From Bryobacterales bacterium (GTDB lineage: Bacteria > Acidobacteriota > Terriglobia > Bryobacterales > Bryobacteraceae), in NCBI GenBank assembly GCA_003166875.1, contig PMUN01000321.1:1-34774 (forward strand): DNA of 34,774 nucleotides. The letters are read 5' to 3'. Under the pieces are notes generated by a model. The model searched no databases and had not been told where the DNA came from. It was given only the letters and a program-made list of their open reading frames with translations. Positions 7,975 through 15,017 of this stretch are shown piece after piece. Numbering within the stretch: position 1 is the first letter of the stretch; every line of letters begins with the position of its first letter. The translations under genes and the position numbers were made by a program.

Positions 7975-8559
7975 ATGCGAGCTTTCCAGTTCGAACGTAA
8001 CAGCCTACAAGTTCTAGCAGAGACAGAGACCCTGGCCCAGAATCCAAACGCTTCGCTCGGGGCTGGCATACCTGTTGTGATTAGAACCTCTGGCCTTAGC
8101 CTCGTCGGCGTGATCGAAGAGATACAGTCTCACCATGTATCGTTTATTGTCGGAGGGGCTTTGGCGGAAGGTAGTGCCGTCTCCATCGAATTCGGCGCCG
8201 TGAGCCTTGCGGGCGAGATCGTCTCCTGCCGCCCCATTGGGAGCAAGTACGTCGTATGTGCTGTGATTCCGAACACAAACGGTTGCGACCGGCGCGCCGC
8301 TGGACGATTTCCCGTGACTCAGGAAGTGCGGATTTGGAGGGCCGAGTTGAACTCGCCACTGGATGCGGTTGTGGTCGATCTATCGGCACATGGCATGGGA
8401 TTGGAGCTTTCGGTATGGCTGGAGAAGGGTGAGACAGTCATGGTGGAAAGCATCTCGTGCACAGCATTCGGCGTGGTCCATTACTGCAGGTCAGTGTGTG
8501 ATGGCCGCTTTCACGCAGGTGTGGAGGTGTTCCACGTCATGCCGAAGCAGGGAGAATAG
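7975..8559 (+). CDS. PilZ-domain protein (putative c-di-GMP receptor)
   Basis: 194 residues. The C-terminal half is a PilZ domain with both c-di-GMP-binding motifs: RxxxR at R107-R111 (RAAGR) and D/NxSxxG at D135-G140 (DLSAHG), followed by beta strands ending in GRFHAGVEVFHV. The N-terminal ~100 residues form a beta-rich domain similar in layout to the YcgR-N/PilZ-N type flange (VVIRTSGLSLVGVIEEIQSH). There is no membrane segment or signal peptide, so it acts in the cytoplasm, probably on motility, adhesion or secretion machinery as known for the family; the target is unknown. ATG 7975 has no clear ribosome binding site, so a later start is possible. The 3' end overlaps a small minus-strand ORF. 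Confidence 0.8.
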   Translation: MRAFQFERNSLQVLAETETLAQNPNASLGAGIPVVIRTSGLSLVGVIEEIQSHHVSFIVGGALAEGSAVSIEFGAVSLAGEIVSCRPIGSKYVVCAVIPNTNGCDRRAAGRFPVTQEVRIWRAELNSPLDAVVVDLSAHGMGLELSVWLEKGETVMVESISCTAFGVVHYCRSVCDGRFHAGVEVFHVMPKQGE

Positions 8560-8707
8560 GCCTCCGGAGCTCGTCTTCCAGCGTGCGCGCGGCTTGCATC
8601 TCGGCCTGACGGAAACGAACGGGATAGCTCGGATCGTGTTGCATCCAAAAGTAGTGGGTCTCCCGGAGTGTTTTGGCCCAAATGATTGGCAGTGCCACGC
8701 ACAACAT
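8537..8707 (-). CDS. Small ORF (56 aa) translationally coupled to the phosphatase-family remnant
   Basis: Too short for the ORF track. Its ATG overlaps the TGA of the endonuclease/phosphatase remnant (TGATG), the classic coupling arrangement. The sequence looks protein-like: WAKTLRETHYFWMQHDPSYP, then an acidic/basic helix (RFRQAEMQAARTLEDELRR). I do not recognise the family. It overlaps the tail of the convergent PilZ gene by 23 bases. It may itself be a piece of a longer ancestral gene. Confidence 0.4.
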   Translation of the reverse strand: MLCVALPIIWAKTLRETHYFWMQHDPSYPVRFRQAEMQAARTLEDELRRPILPASA

Positions 8708-8973
8708 CAGCTAGGCCAATCGAACTCGGCGGCGAGTGGCAGGTGATCGGAAGGCTGATCGTTAGACGGAAGGGGCGTTTGGCCATCAATGGGCGCCGGA
8801 AAAATCGGACGCGCGCGGAGCGCATCGCTACAGAAGAGGTAGTCGATGAGCTTGGGCTCGCCATTCGAGTTGCAGGTGCAGATGCCCGCAAGCCCGCGAT
8901 GCGCGTAGTCGAGACCGGCGGCGAGCAGCGTTGCGACGACATCGCTCGCCGGTGTTACGTTGAATTGGTCTTG
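8707..8973 (-). pseudogene. C-terminal remnant of an endonuclease/exonuclease/phosphatase-family protein
   Basis: This frame is not in the ORF track as a gene because it has no start. It is open from just after a TGA at 8974-8976 to the TGA at 8707-8709. It reads FNVTPASDVVATLLAAGLDY, then CTCNSNGEPKLIDYLFCS, and ends in PSDHLPLAAEFDW. The family signatures are the FNV of the usual GDxN motif, the IDYLF strand and the terminal SDHLPL histidine motif. Everything upstream of the GDxN motif, including the first metal-binding residues, is missing, so this is a dead fragment of a Mg-dependent hydrolase. The break is close to where the DUF4159 fragment begins on the opposite strand. Confidence 0.6.
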
Positions 8974-9021
8974 TCAAGCGATTTGTGTAAACGGCTTCAG
9001 TTTCTTGCCTTGCCAGTGAGC

Positions 9022-9246
9022 TTCGAGCAGTTCGTTTACACGCACCGCGTTTATGAGAAGGATGGATTCGATCCTCACTGGCGGGGCATTTATGACGACA
9101 AGGGCCGGATCATGGTGGCGATCTGCCATGACATGGATCTGGGCGATTCCTGGGAGCACGCCGACAATCCCAAATATCCCGAGAAGTATTCTGCGCTCGG
9201 CATCCGCATCGGTGTAAATTACATCGTCTACGCCATGACTCACTAG
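9022..9246 (+). pseudogene. C-terminal remnant of a DUF4159 protein
   Basis: Within ORF 8686..9246, only the last 75 codons look like a known family. FVYTHRVYEKDGFDPHWRGI, then GRIMVAICHDMDLGDSWEHA and the end GIRIGVNYIVYAMTH match the C-terminus of DUF4159 proteins as I know them. These are exported acidobacterial/planctomycete proteins of unknown function. The upstream ~110 codons are antisense to the phosphatase remnant and unlike the family. The signal peptide and N-terminal half are therefore missing. Confidence 0.6.
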
Positions 9247-9439
9247 GCATGCAGGGCCTCTCCACGCACCTGACCGGATTGTCGATATATTCACCCGATG
9301 TGGGCGCCAGTCATCAGTCAGATCAACGGCAGCGCGTTACACGGCCAAGTGGATAACTTCCCTATGCGCCATCCAGAACCTATCGGCTTCTTGATCGAGT
9401 AAACTAGGCTGAATCGAAAATAGAGGAGACCTGAATTTC

Positions 9440-9784
9440 ATGAGCGTGAAATTGAATACCCGCCAAGTGGGCGACGTAACGGTGATCGATGTTTCCGGCC
9501 GGATCACTCTCGGCGAAGGGGCAAGCGTGATACGCGACGCGGTGCGGGACCTGACAACTAAGGAAAACAAGAAGATCCTGCTGAACCTCGGAGATGTTCC
9601 GTATATTGACAGCTCTGGTATAGGCGAACTGGTCGCAGGCTACACATCGGTGGCAAACGCAGGCGGCACGCTGAAACTGCTGGGCCTGACCAAACGCGCG
9701 CAAGACTTGCTGCAGATCACCAAGCTCTACACCGTTTTCGACGTGCAAGAGGATGAGGCGCACGCAGTGCGGAGCTTCGCGTAG
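9440..9784 (+). CDS. STAS-domain anti-sigma factor antagonist
   Basis: 114 residues forming one complete STAS domain, the usual length for SpoIIAA/RsbV-type proteins. The hallmark phosphorylation loop YIDSSGIGEL is intact, with S58 as the likely phosphorylated serine. The unphosphorylated form of such proteins binds an anti-sigma kinase and frees its sigma factor; phosphorylation reverses this. The start is well supported by AGAGGAGA about 13 bases before the ATG. No anti-sigma kinase, phosphatase or sigma factor gene lies within this window, so the partner must be encoded elsewhere. Soluble and cytoplasmic. Confidence 0.9.
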   Translation: MSVKLNTRQVGDVTVIDVSGRITLGEGASVIRDAVRDLTTKENKKILLNLGDVPYIDSSGIGELVAGYTSVANAGGTLKLLGLTKRAQDLLQITKLYTVFDVQEDEAHAVRSFA

Positions 9785-9793
9785 CGGCGAAGC
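9774..9793 (+). terminator. Hairpin over the STAS stop codon
   Basis: GCTTCGC and GCGAAGC form a perfect 7-bp stem with a 6-base loop that contains the TAG stop, followed by GGCTTT. A weak terminator is possible. Confidence 0.3.
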
Positions 9794-10184
9794 GGCTTTC
9801 CGATTACAAGAATTTCAAACACGGCGGTTCCGAGCCTAAAACAAAATCTCCACCGCGACCTCAAGACAGGCAGATCAAGGAGCGCGATGTATAGGAGTGG
9901 GCCTCGGCGCCGATCATCATGAATGCGCGCTTTCACTCTCTCGGCCAAGGAGTCCCGCCGTAACCATATCCGGTCGCATGACCATATGTGGTTAGTGTGT
10001 CGCCGGTCATTCCGGCGAGTCGGCCGCCTGGCGATTGCATTTGGCGCGGCACCCGCCCGAACGGCCATTGCTGTGCTTCTTCCGAAATGGCCGTGGGCCC
10101 GTTTCGGCGGGAAGATTCGGAGGATAGCGGCCAGGACAACACGGAATCCTGGCTTCAAGACGAAAGACGAAGGGATGAATCTTT
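9794..10184. other. Gene-free stretch before the small secreted protein
   Basis: The ORFs listed here are arginine-rich shadows on both strands and I accept none. The only structure seen is a short perfect hairpin, CGCCGG-TCATT-CCGGCG, near 10000-10020. A purine-rich GAAGGGA about 12 bases before 10185 serves as ribosome binding site for the next gene. Confidence 0.3.
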
Positions 10185-10475
10185 ATGAGAATGAATTTTC
10201 AACACTGTGTCCGAGTTCTGGCCGTAACGGCAGCTATGAGTATCAGTGGAGGCGCGCTACAGGCTGTGGCGGCTCCATTAGTCCAGGATCGCGACCAGGA
10301 TTCGACGAAAAACAAAGACCAGGATTATTCGAAAAACAAAAGGTACCAGCAAGGTGTGCGTGAAGGCCAGGATGACAAAGCGCATAACCGGGACCACTCC
10401 AAGAAGAGGCACTTCACAAAAGACGAAGACCAGAAAGCATATGAGACTGGCTACCAGAAAGGTCACGGCAATTGA
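10185..10475 (+). CDS. Small exported, highly charged protein
   Basis: 96 residues. The N-terminal signal peptide has a hydrophobic core (VLAVTAAMSISGGALQAV) and a cleavage site at about AVAA-PL. The mature part is very hydrophilic (D, Q, K, N, H) with a short internal repeat (KNKDQD, YSKNK) and two related Y/G motifs (YQQGVREGQ, YETGYQKGHG). No cysteines are present and I recognise no enzyme fold. It is probably a periplasmic or secreted disordered protein, perhaps stress- or desiccation-related, but that is a guess. GAAGGGA precedes the start. A GC hairpin follows 11 bases after the stop, so it is likely monocistronic. Confidence 0.7.
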   Translation: MRMNFQHCVRVLAVTAAMSISGGALQAVAAPLVQDRDQDSTKNKDQDYSKNKRYQQGVREGQDDKAHNRDHSKKRHFTKDEDQKAYETGYQKGHGN

Positions 10476-10486
10476 AATAGCCACCT

Positions 10487-10503
10487 CCGCGGGCGACCCG
10501 CGG
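10487..10503 (+). terminator. GC hairpin after the small secreted protein gene
   Basis: CCGCGGG-CGA-CCCGCGG, a perfect 7-bp stem with a 3-base loop. No T-tract follows. Confidence 0.35.
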
Positions 10504-10675
10504 AAAGCTTCATCCGCGCCACTCTTGGAGTAGGCCGGAGACCACTCAATTGTGGTGGGTAAGCTGGTGCGCAGCTCGAATCGCGTCGGGCCGCGCGGCG
10601 GCTCGGCTAGCGATAGAAAACGATCGTGCTCAGCCAGTCCGGGTGCCAGCGGTTCGGTGTGCTTCCTTGGCCGGT

Positions 10676-11074
10676 TCATCGGGATTCTGCGCCCTCCGGT
10701 GCTGCGCTATGGCTACAATCAGCGTGCGCGCCCCCTTCGTACGAGCGCCAATACACCTTGGCTCGAATGAGAGCCATCACCACGAGTGCCGTGAGATCAG
10801 GGTCCAGCATGCCGCGAATGGCCGGAGTATCGATGAACACGATGACATTGTTTCCGTCGTTCGGATTGTTAACCAAGGTGGTGGTCTGGAAGGGGGCGAA
10901 TCGCGCTGCAGTGGTTGGAACGCTGTTCCAGGTTGACATGGCCGCCGCCAGCGCTCCCTTGACGTCGCTGTCCGGCGTGACCACGACCAGGCCAGTACTA
11001 TTCTTGAGGCCAGGCACGGAGTTCTGATTCAAAAGAAACTGCTTTCCTATGCCCTCATTAGCGCAGCAATGCAC
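10676..11074 (-). pseudogene. Remnant of an exported matrixin-like/acidobacterial protein
   Basis: The middle of this ORF is strongly protein-like: GLVVVTPDSDVKGALAAAMS, then TWNSVPTTAARFAPFQTT and NNPNDGNNVIVFIDTPAIRG. It recalls the N-terminal segment of large exported Solibacter-type proteins with a zinc-protease-like domain. There is no signal peptide in front. After about residue 95 the sequence becomes unlike protein (IRAKVYWRSYEGGAH), and no HExxH motif is present. I therefore read it as an internal fragment with both ends lost. Its start overlaps the 37-aa ORF on the same strand. Confidence 0.45.
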
Positions 11075-11160
11075 GTGTTATGCGGAATTTGCTCGATGAG
11101 CTTGCGTGCGTCATCGACAGTAACGATCAATCTCATCGGGTGGGCGATACTCGATTGCAC
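11047..11160 (-). CDS. Very small ORF (37 aa) with strong ribosome binding site
   Basis: Not in the ORF track. GTG at 11160 is preceded by AAGGAG at a 9-base spacing, the best ribosome binding site in this stretch. It encodes a 37-residue peptide containing MRLIVTVDDARKLIEQIPHN and ends at TAG 11047. The first residues after the internal M read like a beta strand plus helix. It may be the beginning of a longer gene truncated by decay, since the following ORF on the same strand is a remnant. Function unknown. Confidence 0.35.
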   Translation of the reverse strand: MQSSIAHPMRLIVTVDDARKLIEQIPHNTCIAALMRA

Positions 11161-11228
11161 GTTCGCTAACTCCTTCGAGGCAAGGTCGATTATACAGCGC
11201 AGGGCAATCTGCCGTTAAGTTCAGACAG

Positions 11229-11267
11229 ATGAAGGCAGTCGGCTACGTTCGAGTTTATCGCAAGTAG
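11229..11267 (+). other. Possible N-terminal tip of a serine recombinase
   Basis: ATG followed by MKAVGYVRVYRK and a stop. The first nine residues match the very common start of resolvase/invertase family recombinases (MKAVGYVRVS). Nothing further of the family follows. It may be the scar of a lost mobile element, or chance. Confidence 0.2.
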
Positions 11268-11274
11268 CCTTTTT
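11241..11274 (+). terminator. Rho-independent terminator-like hairpin
   Basis: GGCTAC pairs with GTAGCC with further pairing inside (TTCGA/TCGcAA), and TTTTTG follows. It has good form on the plus strand, but there is no clear gene directly upstream. The rest of the gap up to 11481 shows nothing convincing. Confidence 0.4.
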
Positions 11275-11481
11275 GTCGTCCTATAAAAAAGGGCACCGGC
11301 CCGCCAATTGCTATCCTGCCCTCCTCCGGCATCCGCCAGGCAGGATCCGCTGGAAGATTGTGCTTGCTGTTTCTCCCGACCAGAGCGATGAATGGTCACG
11401 ACCGCAGCCCGGTCAGGGGAAGCACGATGAACACGAACGCAATCGATACGGAGAAAGCCACACTTCATCGTAGCCGCTGGC

Positions 11482-13266
11482 TCAGTAGCGGGCGCCGGCG
11501 CGAACCTCAGCCAGCGGCTTCTTGAGGTCCGCGAGCAATTCAGGTCCGAGAACGGAAAAGGGTGTCGACCCGTAGCATAAGAGACGGTCGTGGAAATCGC
11601 GCAGCGACGCGCCAGCGCCCGCTTGACTCCGGTATTCCGCGAGCAATCCTTCCAGCTCCGAGCGACCGGCCGTATAGGCAATCACGCCTCCTGGCCCAAG
11701 CGCGATCCCCGCCACGGCTGCCTTGGCTTGTTCCACCGAAAAGCCGGTTTCATGCGCGAAGAATTCAACCCCCTGCTCGACACTCCACGCGCCGCTGGCT
11801 AACTCCGGATCGACGATGGCTCGCGCGCCGCGCACTCGTTCCCACTGAGCCGTGTAGTAACGCGCATCCAGGTCGTCGCCAAAGAGACCGAGTTGGACAA
11901 GAAGTTCTTCGCCGTAAAACGCCCAACCTTCCACGAACTCGCCGCTGCCTTGGATTTTCCGAACGAAATCGGGGTGGCGGCGCGCGATGGATAATTGCAG
12001 AAAGTGGCCCGGCATGGCTTCGTGCACCGCCGTCGAAAGGATGCGATCGCGGTCGAAATCCTGATTAGCATCCAGATTCTTGGCCGCCTCCGTCAGCGAT
12101 GTCGGAGGTGTTATGAAATAGAAGCCGGTTGTTCCTTTGCTGAACAACAGCGGCGAAAACATAGAAGCGCCCGGAGATACCGGCTGTAGAAATTTGGGCG
12201 TCTCGACAATGTCGATCTCGCCCAGCCACGCAGGCACGTCCACCAAATGATGCTTGGCAACGAACTCTCGTAGCTGTGCGATACGCGCGCGATAGTATTC
12301 GATGAGCGCAACGCCGCCCGGAGCCAAGCCGCCGCCGCTCTCGGGCCCGATCGGCGTGCCGCGTTCCCTGGCGAGCTCTTCCATCCAGCTCTGCACGGCC
12401 CATCCGTGAGCCAGTTCGTCGCGCGCCATCCGCTCAATGTCCTCGGAGTTAAAGGGCAGCAGCTGCTCGTCGCGCAGCATCGCGTCATAAGCGGCGCGAC
12501 CAATCGCATAGTTTTCAGGCCACGACGCCGCATGCTGGTCGATGTACTTCTTGGTTTGCTCCATGGCGGCTAGCGTTCGGTCGCGTCCTTTGACGAACGC
12601 CGCAAAGCGATCGGCAGGCAATTGTGCCTTCGCGGCGTCCGTCAAAGGGCCGCCCAGGAAGCTCGGCGCGCCGGCCAGCTGCTCGGCGCCGGTAACACCG
12701 TAGAGGTGGCCCGGATTCGTGACTAACGCGTTGCCCGCCGCGATGTACGCGGCTGCGCCGTCCAGCCGCTCAATGATTTTCTGCCATGCGGAGGTTACGT
12801 CGGCCTGGGTGGCTCCGGCGGTCCCGGCGATCGGCAAATGAAGGAATTGCATGTAGATCGCGCCGACAATCGCCAACGACGGCGCGGAGGGATCCTTCTC
12901 GTAGATCTTATAAACCAGGTACTGCCTCTCCATACCGACCAACTGCGCGTGGAGCAGTTTGGCGTCGTCCACATCCACGAGCGATGCGCCGTCGAGCGGG
13001 ATTGACGCGAGTTCGCTTTCCCAGCGCCGGATCATCGCGAGATCGCGCGTGTTCTCGGCCTCGGACGGCGTGTCCACCTGGCCGTCCTCGTCGCTAAGGC
13101 CGAGCGATGTCGCAACCAGCGGGTGAGATTTTGCCCAATCGAAAGTAATCGATTGCGCACGCTTCTGGAGCCGCTCCGTGGTGGCGGTCGCAGGAGCTGC
13201 GGGAAGCGCACACCAAGCGAACAACGCCAACGGGAGCAAGGGTGTTCGGGCGGAAGAGAGCGGCAT
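11482..13266 (-). CDS. Exported DUF885-family metallopeptidase
   Basis: 594 residues, normal for DUF885 proteins. An N-terminal signal peptide is visible (LLPLALFAWCALPAAPATA). The zinc-site signature HEAMPGH (H415, E416, H421) is intact, and a downstream glutamate lies in EFVEGWAFYGEE (E446), the usual third ligand of gluzincin-like families. DUF885 members resemble M32-type carboxypeptidases and are thought to be metal-dependent peptidases; the substrate is unknown. The signal peptide places it in the periplasm or outside. It stands alone: no same-strand gene lies within 500 bases upstream and only remnants lie downstream. No clear Shine-Dalgarno precedes the ATG at 13266. Confidence 0.85.
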   Translation of the reverse strand: MPLSSARTPLLPLALFAWCALPAAPATATTERLQKRAQSITFDWAKSHPLVATSLGLSDEDGQVDTPSEAENTRDLAMIRRWESELASIPLDGASLVDVDDAKLLHAQLVGMERQYLVYKIYEKDPSAPSLAIVGAIYMQFLHLPIAGTAGATQADVTSAWQKIIERLDGAAAYIAAGNALVTNPGHLYGVTGAEQLAGAPSFLGGPLTDAAKAQLPADRFAAFVKGRDRTLAAMEQTKKYIDQHAASWPENYAIGRAAYDAMLRDEQLLPFNSEDIERMARDELAHGWAVQSWMEELARERGTPIGPESGGGLAPGGVALIEYYRARIAQLREFVAKHHLVDVPAWLGEIDIVETPKFLQPVSPGASMFSPLLFSKGTTGFYFITPPTSLTEAAKNLDANQDFDRDRILSTAVHEAMPGHFLQLSIARRHPDFVRKIQGSGEFVEGWAFYGEELLVQLGLFGDDLDARYYTAQWERVRGARAIVDPELASGAWSVEQGVEFFAHETGFSVEQAKAAVAGIALGPGGVIAYTAGRSELEGLLAEYRSQAGAGASLRDFHDRLLCYGSTPFSVLGPELLADLKKPLAEVRAGARY

Positions 13267-13525
13267 ACGAGCGAAGCTGCTAGTTTAGCGCGATCTTCCG
13301 GAAAAATGCTCCCCTCGCTTGTTCTATTGTTAGTCCATATAGCCGCATTCCGGCGCGGCGCCTTTGCGGAAATGCCTTTGGGGTCGGCAACACAATTGAG
13401 GATTCGCGTGAAAGCCCCGGAGGAAGAACACACAGTCACAGTGGGGAAGGTGCTGTCGTGGCTGGAGGGTGGCGCAAGGAGTCCAAACGAGCAGGTCAAG
13501 AAGAATCGGTTGAAAGAGCGGCTGA

Positions 13526-13702
13526 GGCGATGAGTATCGCCAAGCCACGCCCATTGAAGTCGAGATCGGTCCGGGGGACATTTTATTCATCCCTGTGGGG
13601 TGGTGGCACTATGTTGAGGCCCTAGAAACATCGATAATGGTCTCCTACGTCAATTTCCGGTTCCCAAATGCTTACGAGTGGTTCGATCCCGACATTCGGT
13701 AG
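13526..13702 (+). pseudogene. C-terminal remnant of a cupin-like (JmjC/cupin_8) protein
   Basis: A reading frame open after a TGA at 13523, without a usable start. It reads IEVEIGPGDILFIPVGWWHYV, then SIMVSYVNFRFPN and ends WFDPDIR. GDxLFIPxGWWHxV is the typical last metal-binding strand of cupin_8/JmjC-like 2-oxoglutarate oxygenases, with H as the second iron ligand. The HxD motif and the rest of the barrel upstream are missing, although the preceding ORF (MPLGSATQLRIRVKAP...) may carry unrelated debris. A dead fragment. Confidence 0.6.
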
Positions 13703-13958
13703 CGGTCTGTAGGCGCCTGAGAGATTTCGTTAGTGTCGCCGAAATTGCATTGGGTATGTTGCGGTCGACTTCCAACGGATTTTGAATTGGCGGGGCCGCG
13801 TAAGGAAGGCCAGCATTGTAGTCATCAAGTCGACGGGTAGCCTGTTGCGCTGTCACCCAGACTTTCGTTGGGCGTCCGCAAGCACAGTTTCAATTGCGGC
13901 GTCCCAGAGGCATACCGTGGAGCTACGTGATCGCGCACGAGATTGAGCCGTTAGGAGG
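13703..13958 (-). other. Coding-like debris on the minus strand
   Basis: Between about 13870 and 13729 the minus strand reads a plausible protein stretch (TAQQATRRLDDYNAGLPYAA, then PPIQNPLEVDRNIPNAISA) with a GTG at 13856. I do not recognise the family. It has no ribosome binding site and degrades quickly, so I list it as a possible remnant rather than a gene. Confidence 0.25.
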
Positions 13959-14032
13959 CCTGTTAACTACAGGGTGGGCCTGTTCGTCCGGGTCCCCAGA
14001 CGAATCGGCTCGACCACTGGCTAGTTAACAGG
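13959..14032 (+). repeat. 74-bp palindromic element with perfect 11-bp ends
   Basis: It begins CCTGTTAACTA and ends TAGTTAACAGG, perfect inverted repeats. Inside, TTCGTC and GACGAA form a second stem around CGGGTCCCCA, and GGTGG/CCACTGG add imperfect pairing, so nearly the whole element can fold into one hairpin. A partial inverted copy lies at 14173..14229. It looks like a MITE or REP-type element. Confidence 0.6.
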
Positions 14033-14172
14033 TAGACAAGCGAGGGTGAATCACTTTTTGAGCGGTGGCATTAGAATCGCAGGAATAACCGATGCACTGA
14101 TTCCACAGGAGTTGCTCAGCATTGCGTCCGCATAATCGGCGCGGAGAACAGAATAATCGAACGCACCCTCCG

Positions 14173-14229
14173 TGTTAACTGGCGAGTCGAACGCGCCCAT
14201 TCATTCGGGGACCCGGACGAACGGGCCCA
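14173..14229 (-). repeat. Truncated inverted copy of the 74-bp element
   Basis: It shares TGTTAACT, TCGA and GGGGACCCGGACGAAC-GGCCCA with the reverse complement of 13959..14032. One terminal arm is missing. It overlaps the nominal start of ORF 14172..14789, another reason to place that gene's start further downstream. Confidence 0.55.
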
Positions 14230-14351
14230 TTTTTTTCTTCGCGTATGTGTACACTCGGCGGTTGGCGGCACGCACTGTGAGCCGCCGCGTTGTTCTTCGG
14301 CGAGTTCCAGCCGTTGCCGGCTATGAAACCACCTGCCGATGGGTACTGAGC

Positions 14352-14789
14352 ATGGTGGTCACCACGATAGAAGGCATTTTGGACGCCCTCGGGGCCGGAG
14401 TATCAAGCGAGGAGGTTCGACTCGCCGTGAAGGGGCTGCCAATCTATCAGCGCTACTCTGTGCTTTGCTCCGCATGTTACAAGCGGGACGAGATCGCGGT
14501 GGAAGGACACGTAACCGCGGCGATATTCCTGCTCAAAGGATTGCGGCCGGAGAAGTACAAAGACCGACAAGCGCATGAAGTCGTGTGGGACGGTGATCCG
14601 ATGACGTTGACCGACTCGCAGTTGGCGAAGATGCGCGGTCAATACACCGCGGCGCTCACGATCGTCCGGCAGCAATTGGCGGCCGGCGGCGAGACGATCG
14701 ACTTTACGGCTAATGAATCAACCAGTCCGGCGGGGAAAGAGAAAGAAGCCGATCAACAGCCGAAAGAACCATTCCAGTTTCCCGAGTAA
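14352..14789 (+). CDS. Small-terminase/HTH-like protein, orphan
   Basis: The ORF track starts at 14172 inside a repeat, with improbable residues. I choose ATG 14352 (MVVTTIEGILDALGAGVSSE), giving 145 aa. The segment AAIFLLKGLRPEKYKDRQ resembles the 'W-L-K-x-R-x-P-x-x-W/Y-x-x-R' motif of phage terminase small subunits and related homeodomain-like proteins. The C-terminus is charged and proline-rich (KEKEADQQPKEPFQFPE). If so, it would bind DNA. No large terminase, portal or other phage gene is nearby, so it is either a relic or a domesticated DNA-binding protein. Its last 70 bases overlap a convergent minus-strand ORF. Confidence 0.45.
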   Translation: MVVTTIEGILDALGAGVSSEEVRLAVKGLPIYQRYSVLCSACYKRDEIAVEGHVTAAIFLLKGLRPEKYKDRQAHEVVWDGDPMTLTDSQLAKMRGQYTAALTIVRQQLAAGGETIDFTANESTSPAGKEKEADQQPKEPFQFPE

Positions 14790-14957
14790 TGTTGTCAGGC
14801 TGAAGGAAACAAGAGGCGCCGGTTCGTCGCGCACAAAGTCGGCCTCCCAAACAATAGCGTCACCAAAGTCCGTGAAGTGGATGAAGTCACCAGCATGAAG
14901 GCCACGTACTCGAAAGCTATCCAAAATGCGTTCGGCTTTGGCGGTCATTTTATGCAT
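14718..14957 (-). CDS. Small hypothetical protein downstream of the ceramidase-like gene
   Basis: 79 residues. GGAGGG sits 7 bases before the ATG, an excellent ribosome binding site, and the gene follows the ceramidase-like gene by 60 bases on the same strand, so co-transcription is likely. The first 50 residues look solid: KAERILDSFRVRGLHAGDFI followed by HFTDFGDAIVWEADFV. The C-terminal 25 residues are hydrophobic (LEWFFRLLIGFFLF) and overlap the convergent gene's 3' end, so the natural end may have been changed by a mutation. Family not recognised. Confidence 0.55.
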   Translation of the reverse strand: MHKMTAKAERILDSFRVRGLHAGDFIHFTDFGDAIVWEADFVRDEPAPLVSFSLTTLLGKLEWFFRLLIGFFLFPRRTG

Positions 14958-15017
14958 TGTCTCGCCCTCCGTCCGTTAAAAGCAATAGACATCGGCCACG
15001 CTCGGCACTTTATCGGC

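Noticed and set aside
7752-8069. Minus-strand ORF with a transposase-like tail (IENWLQNYN...SYRTSL)
   Set aside because: The short resemblance to DDE-transposase C-termini is not supported by any catalytic region, and half of the ORF is antisense to PilZ.
9727-10363. Long arginine-rich ORFs on both strands
   Set aside because: Implausible composition, overlap with well-supported genes, no ribosome binding sites; typical GC-rich shadows.
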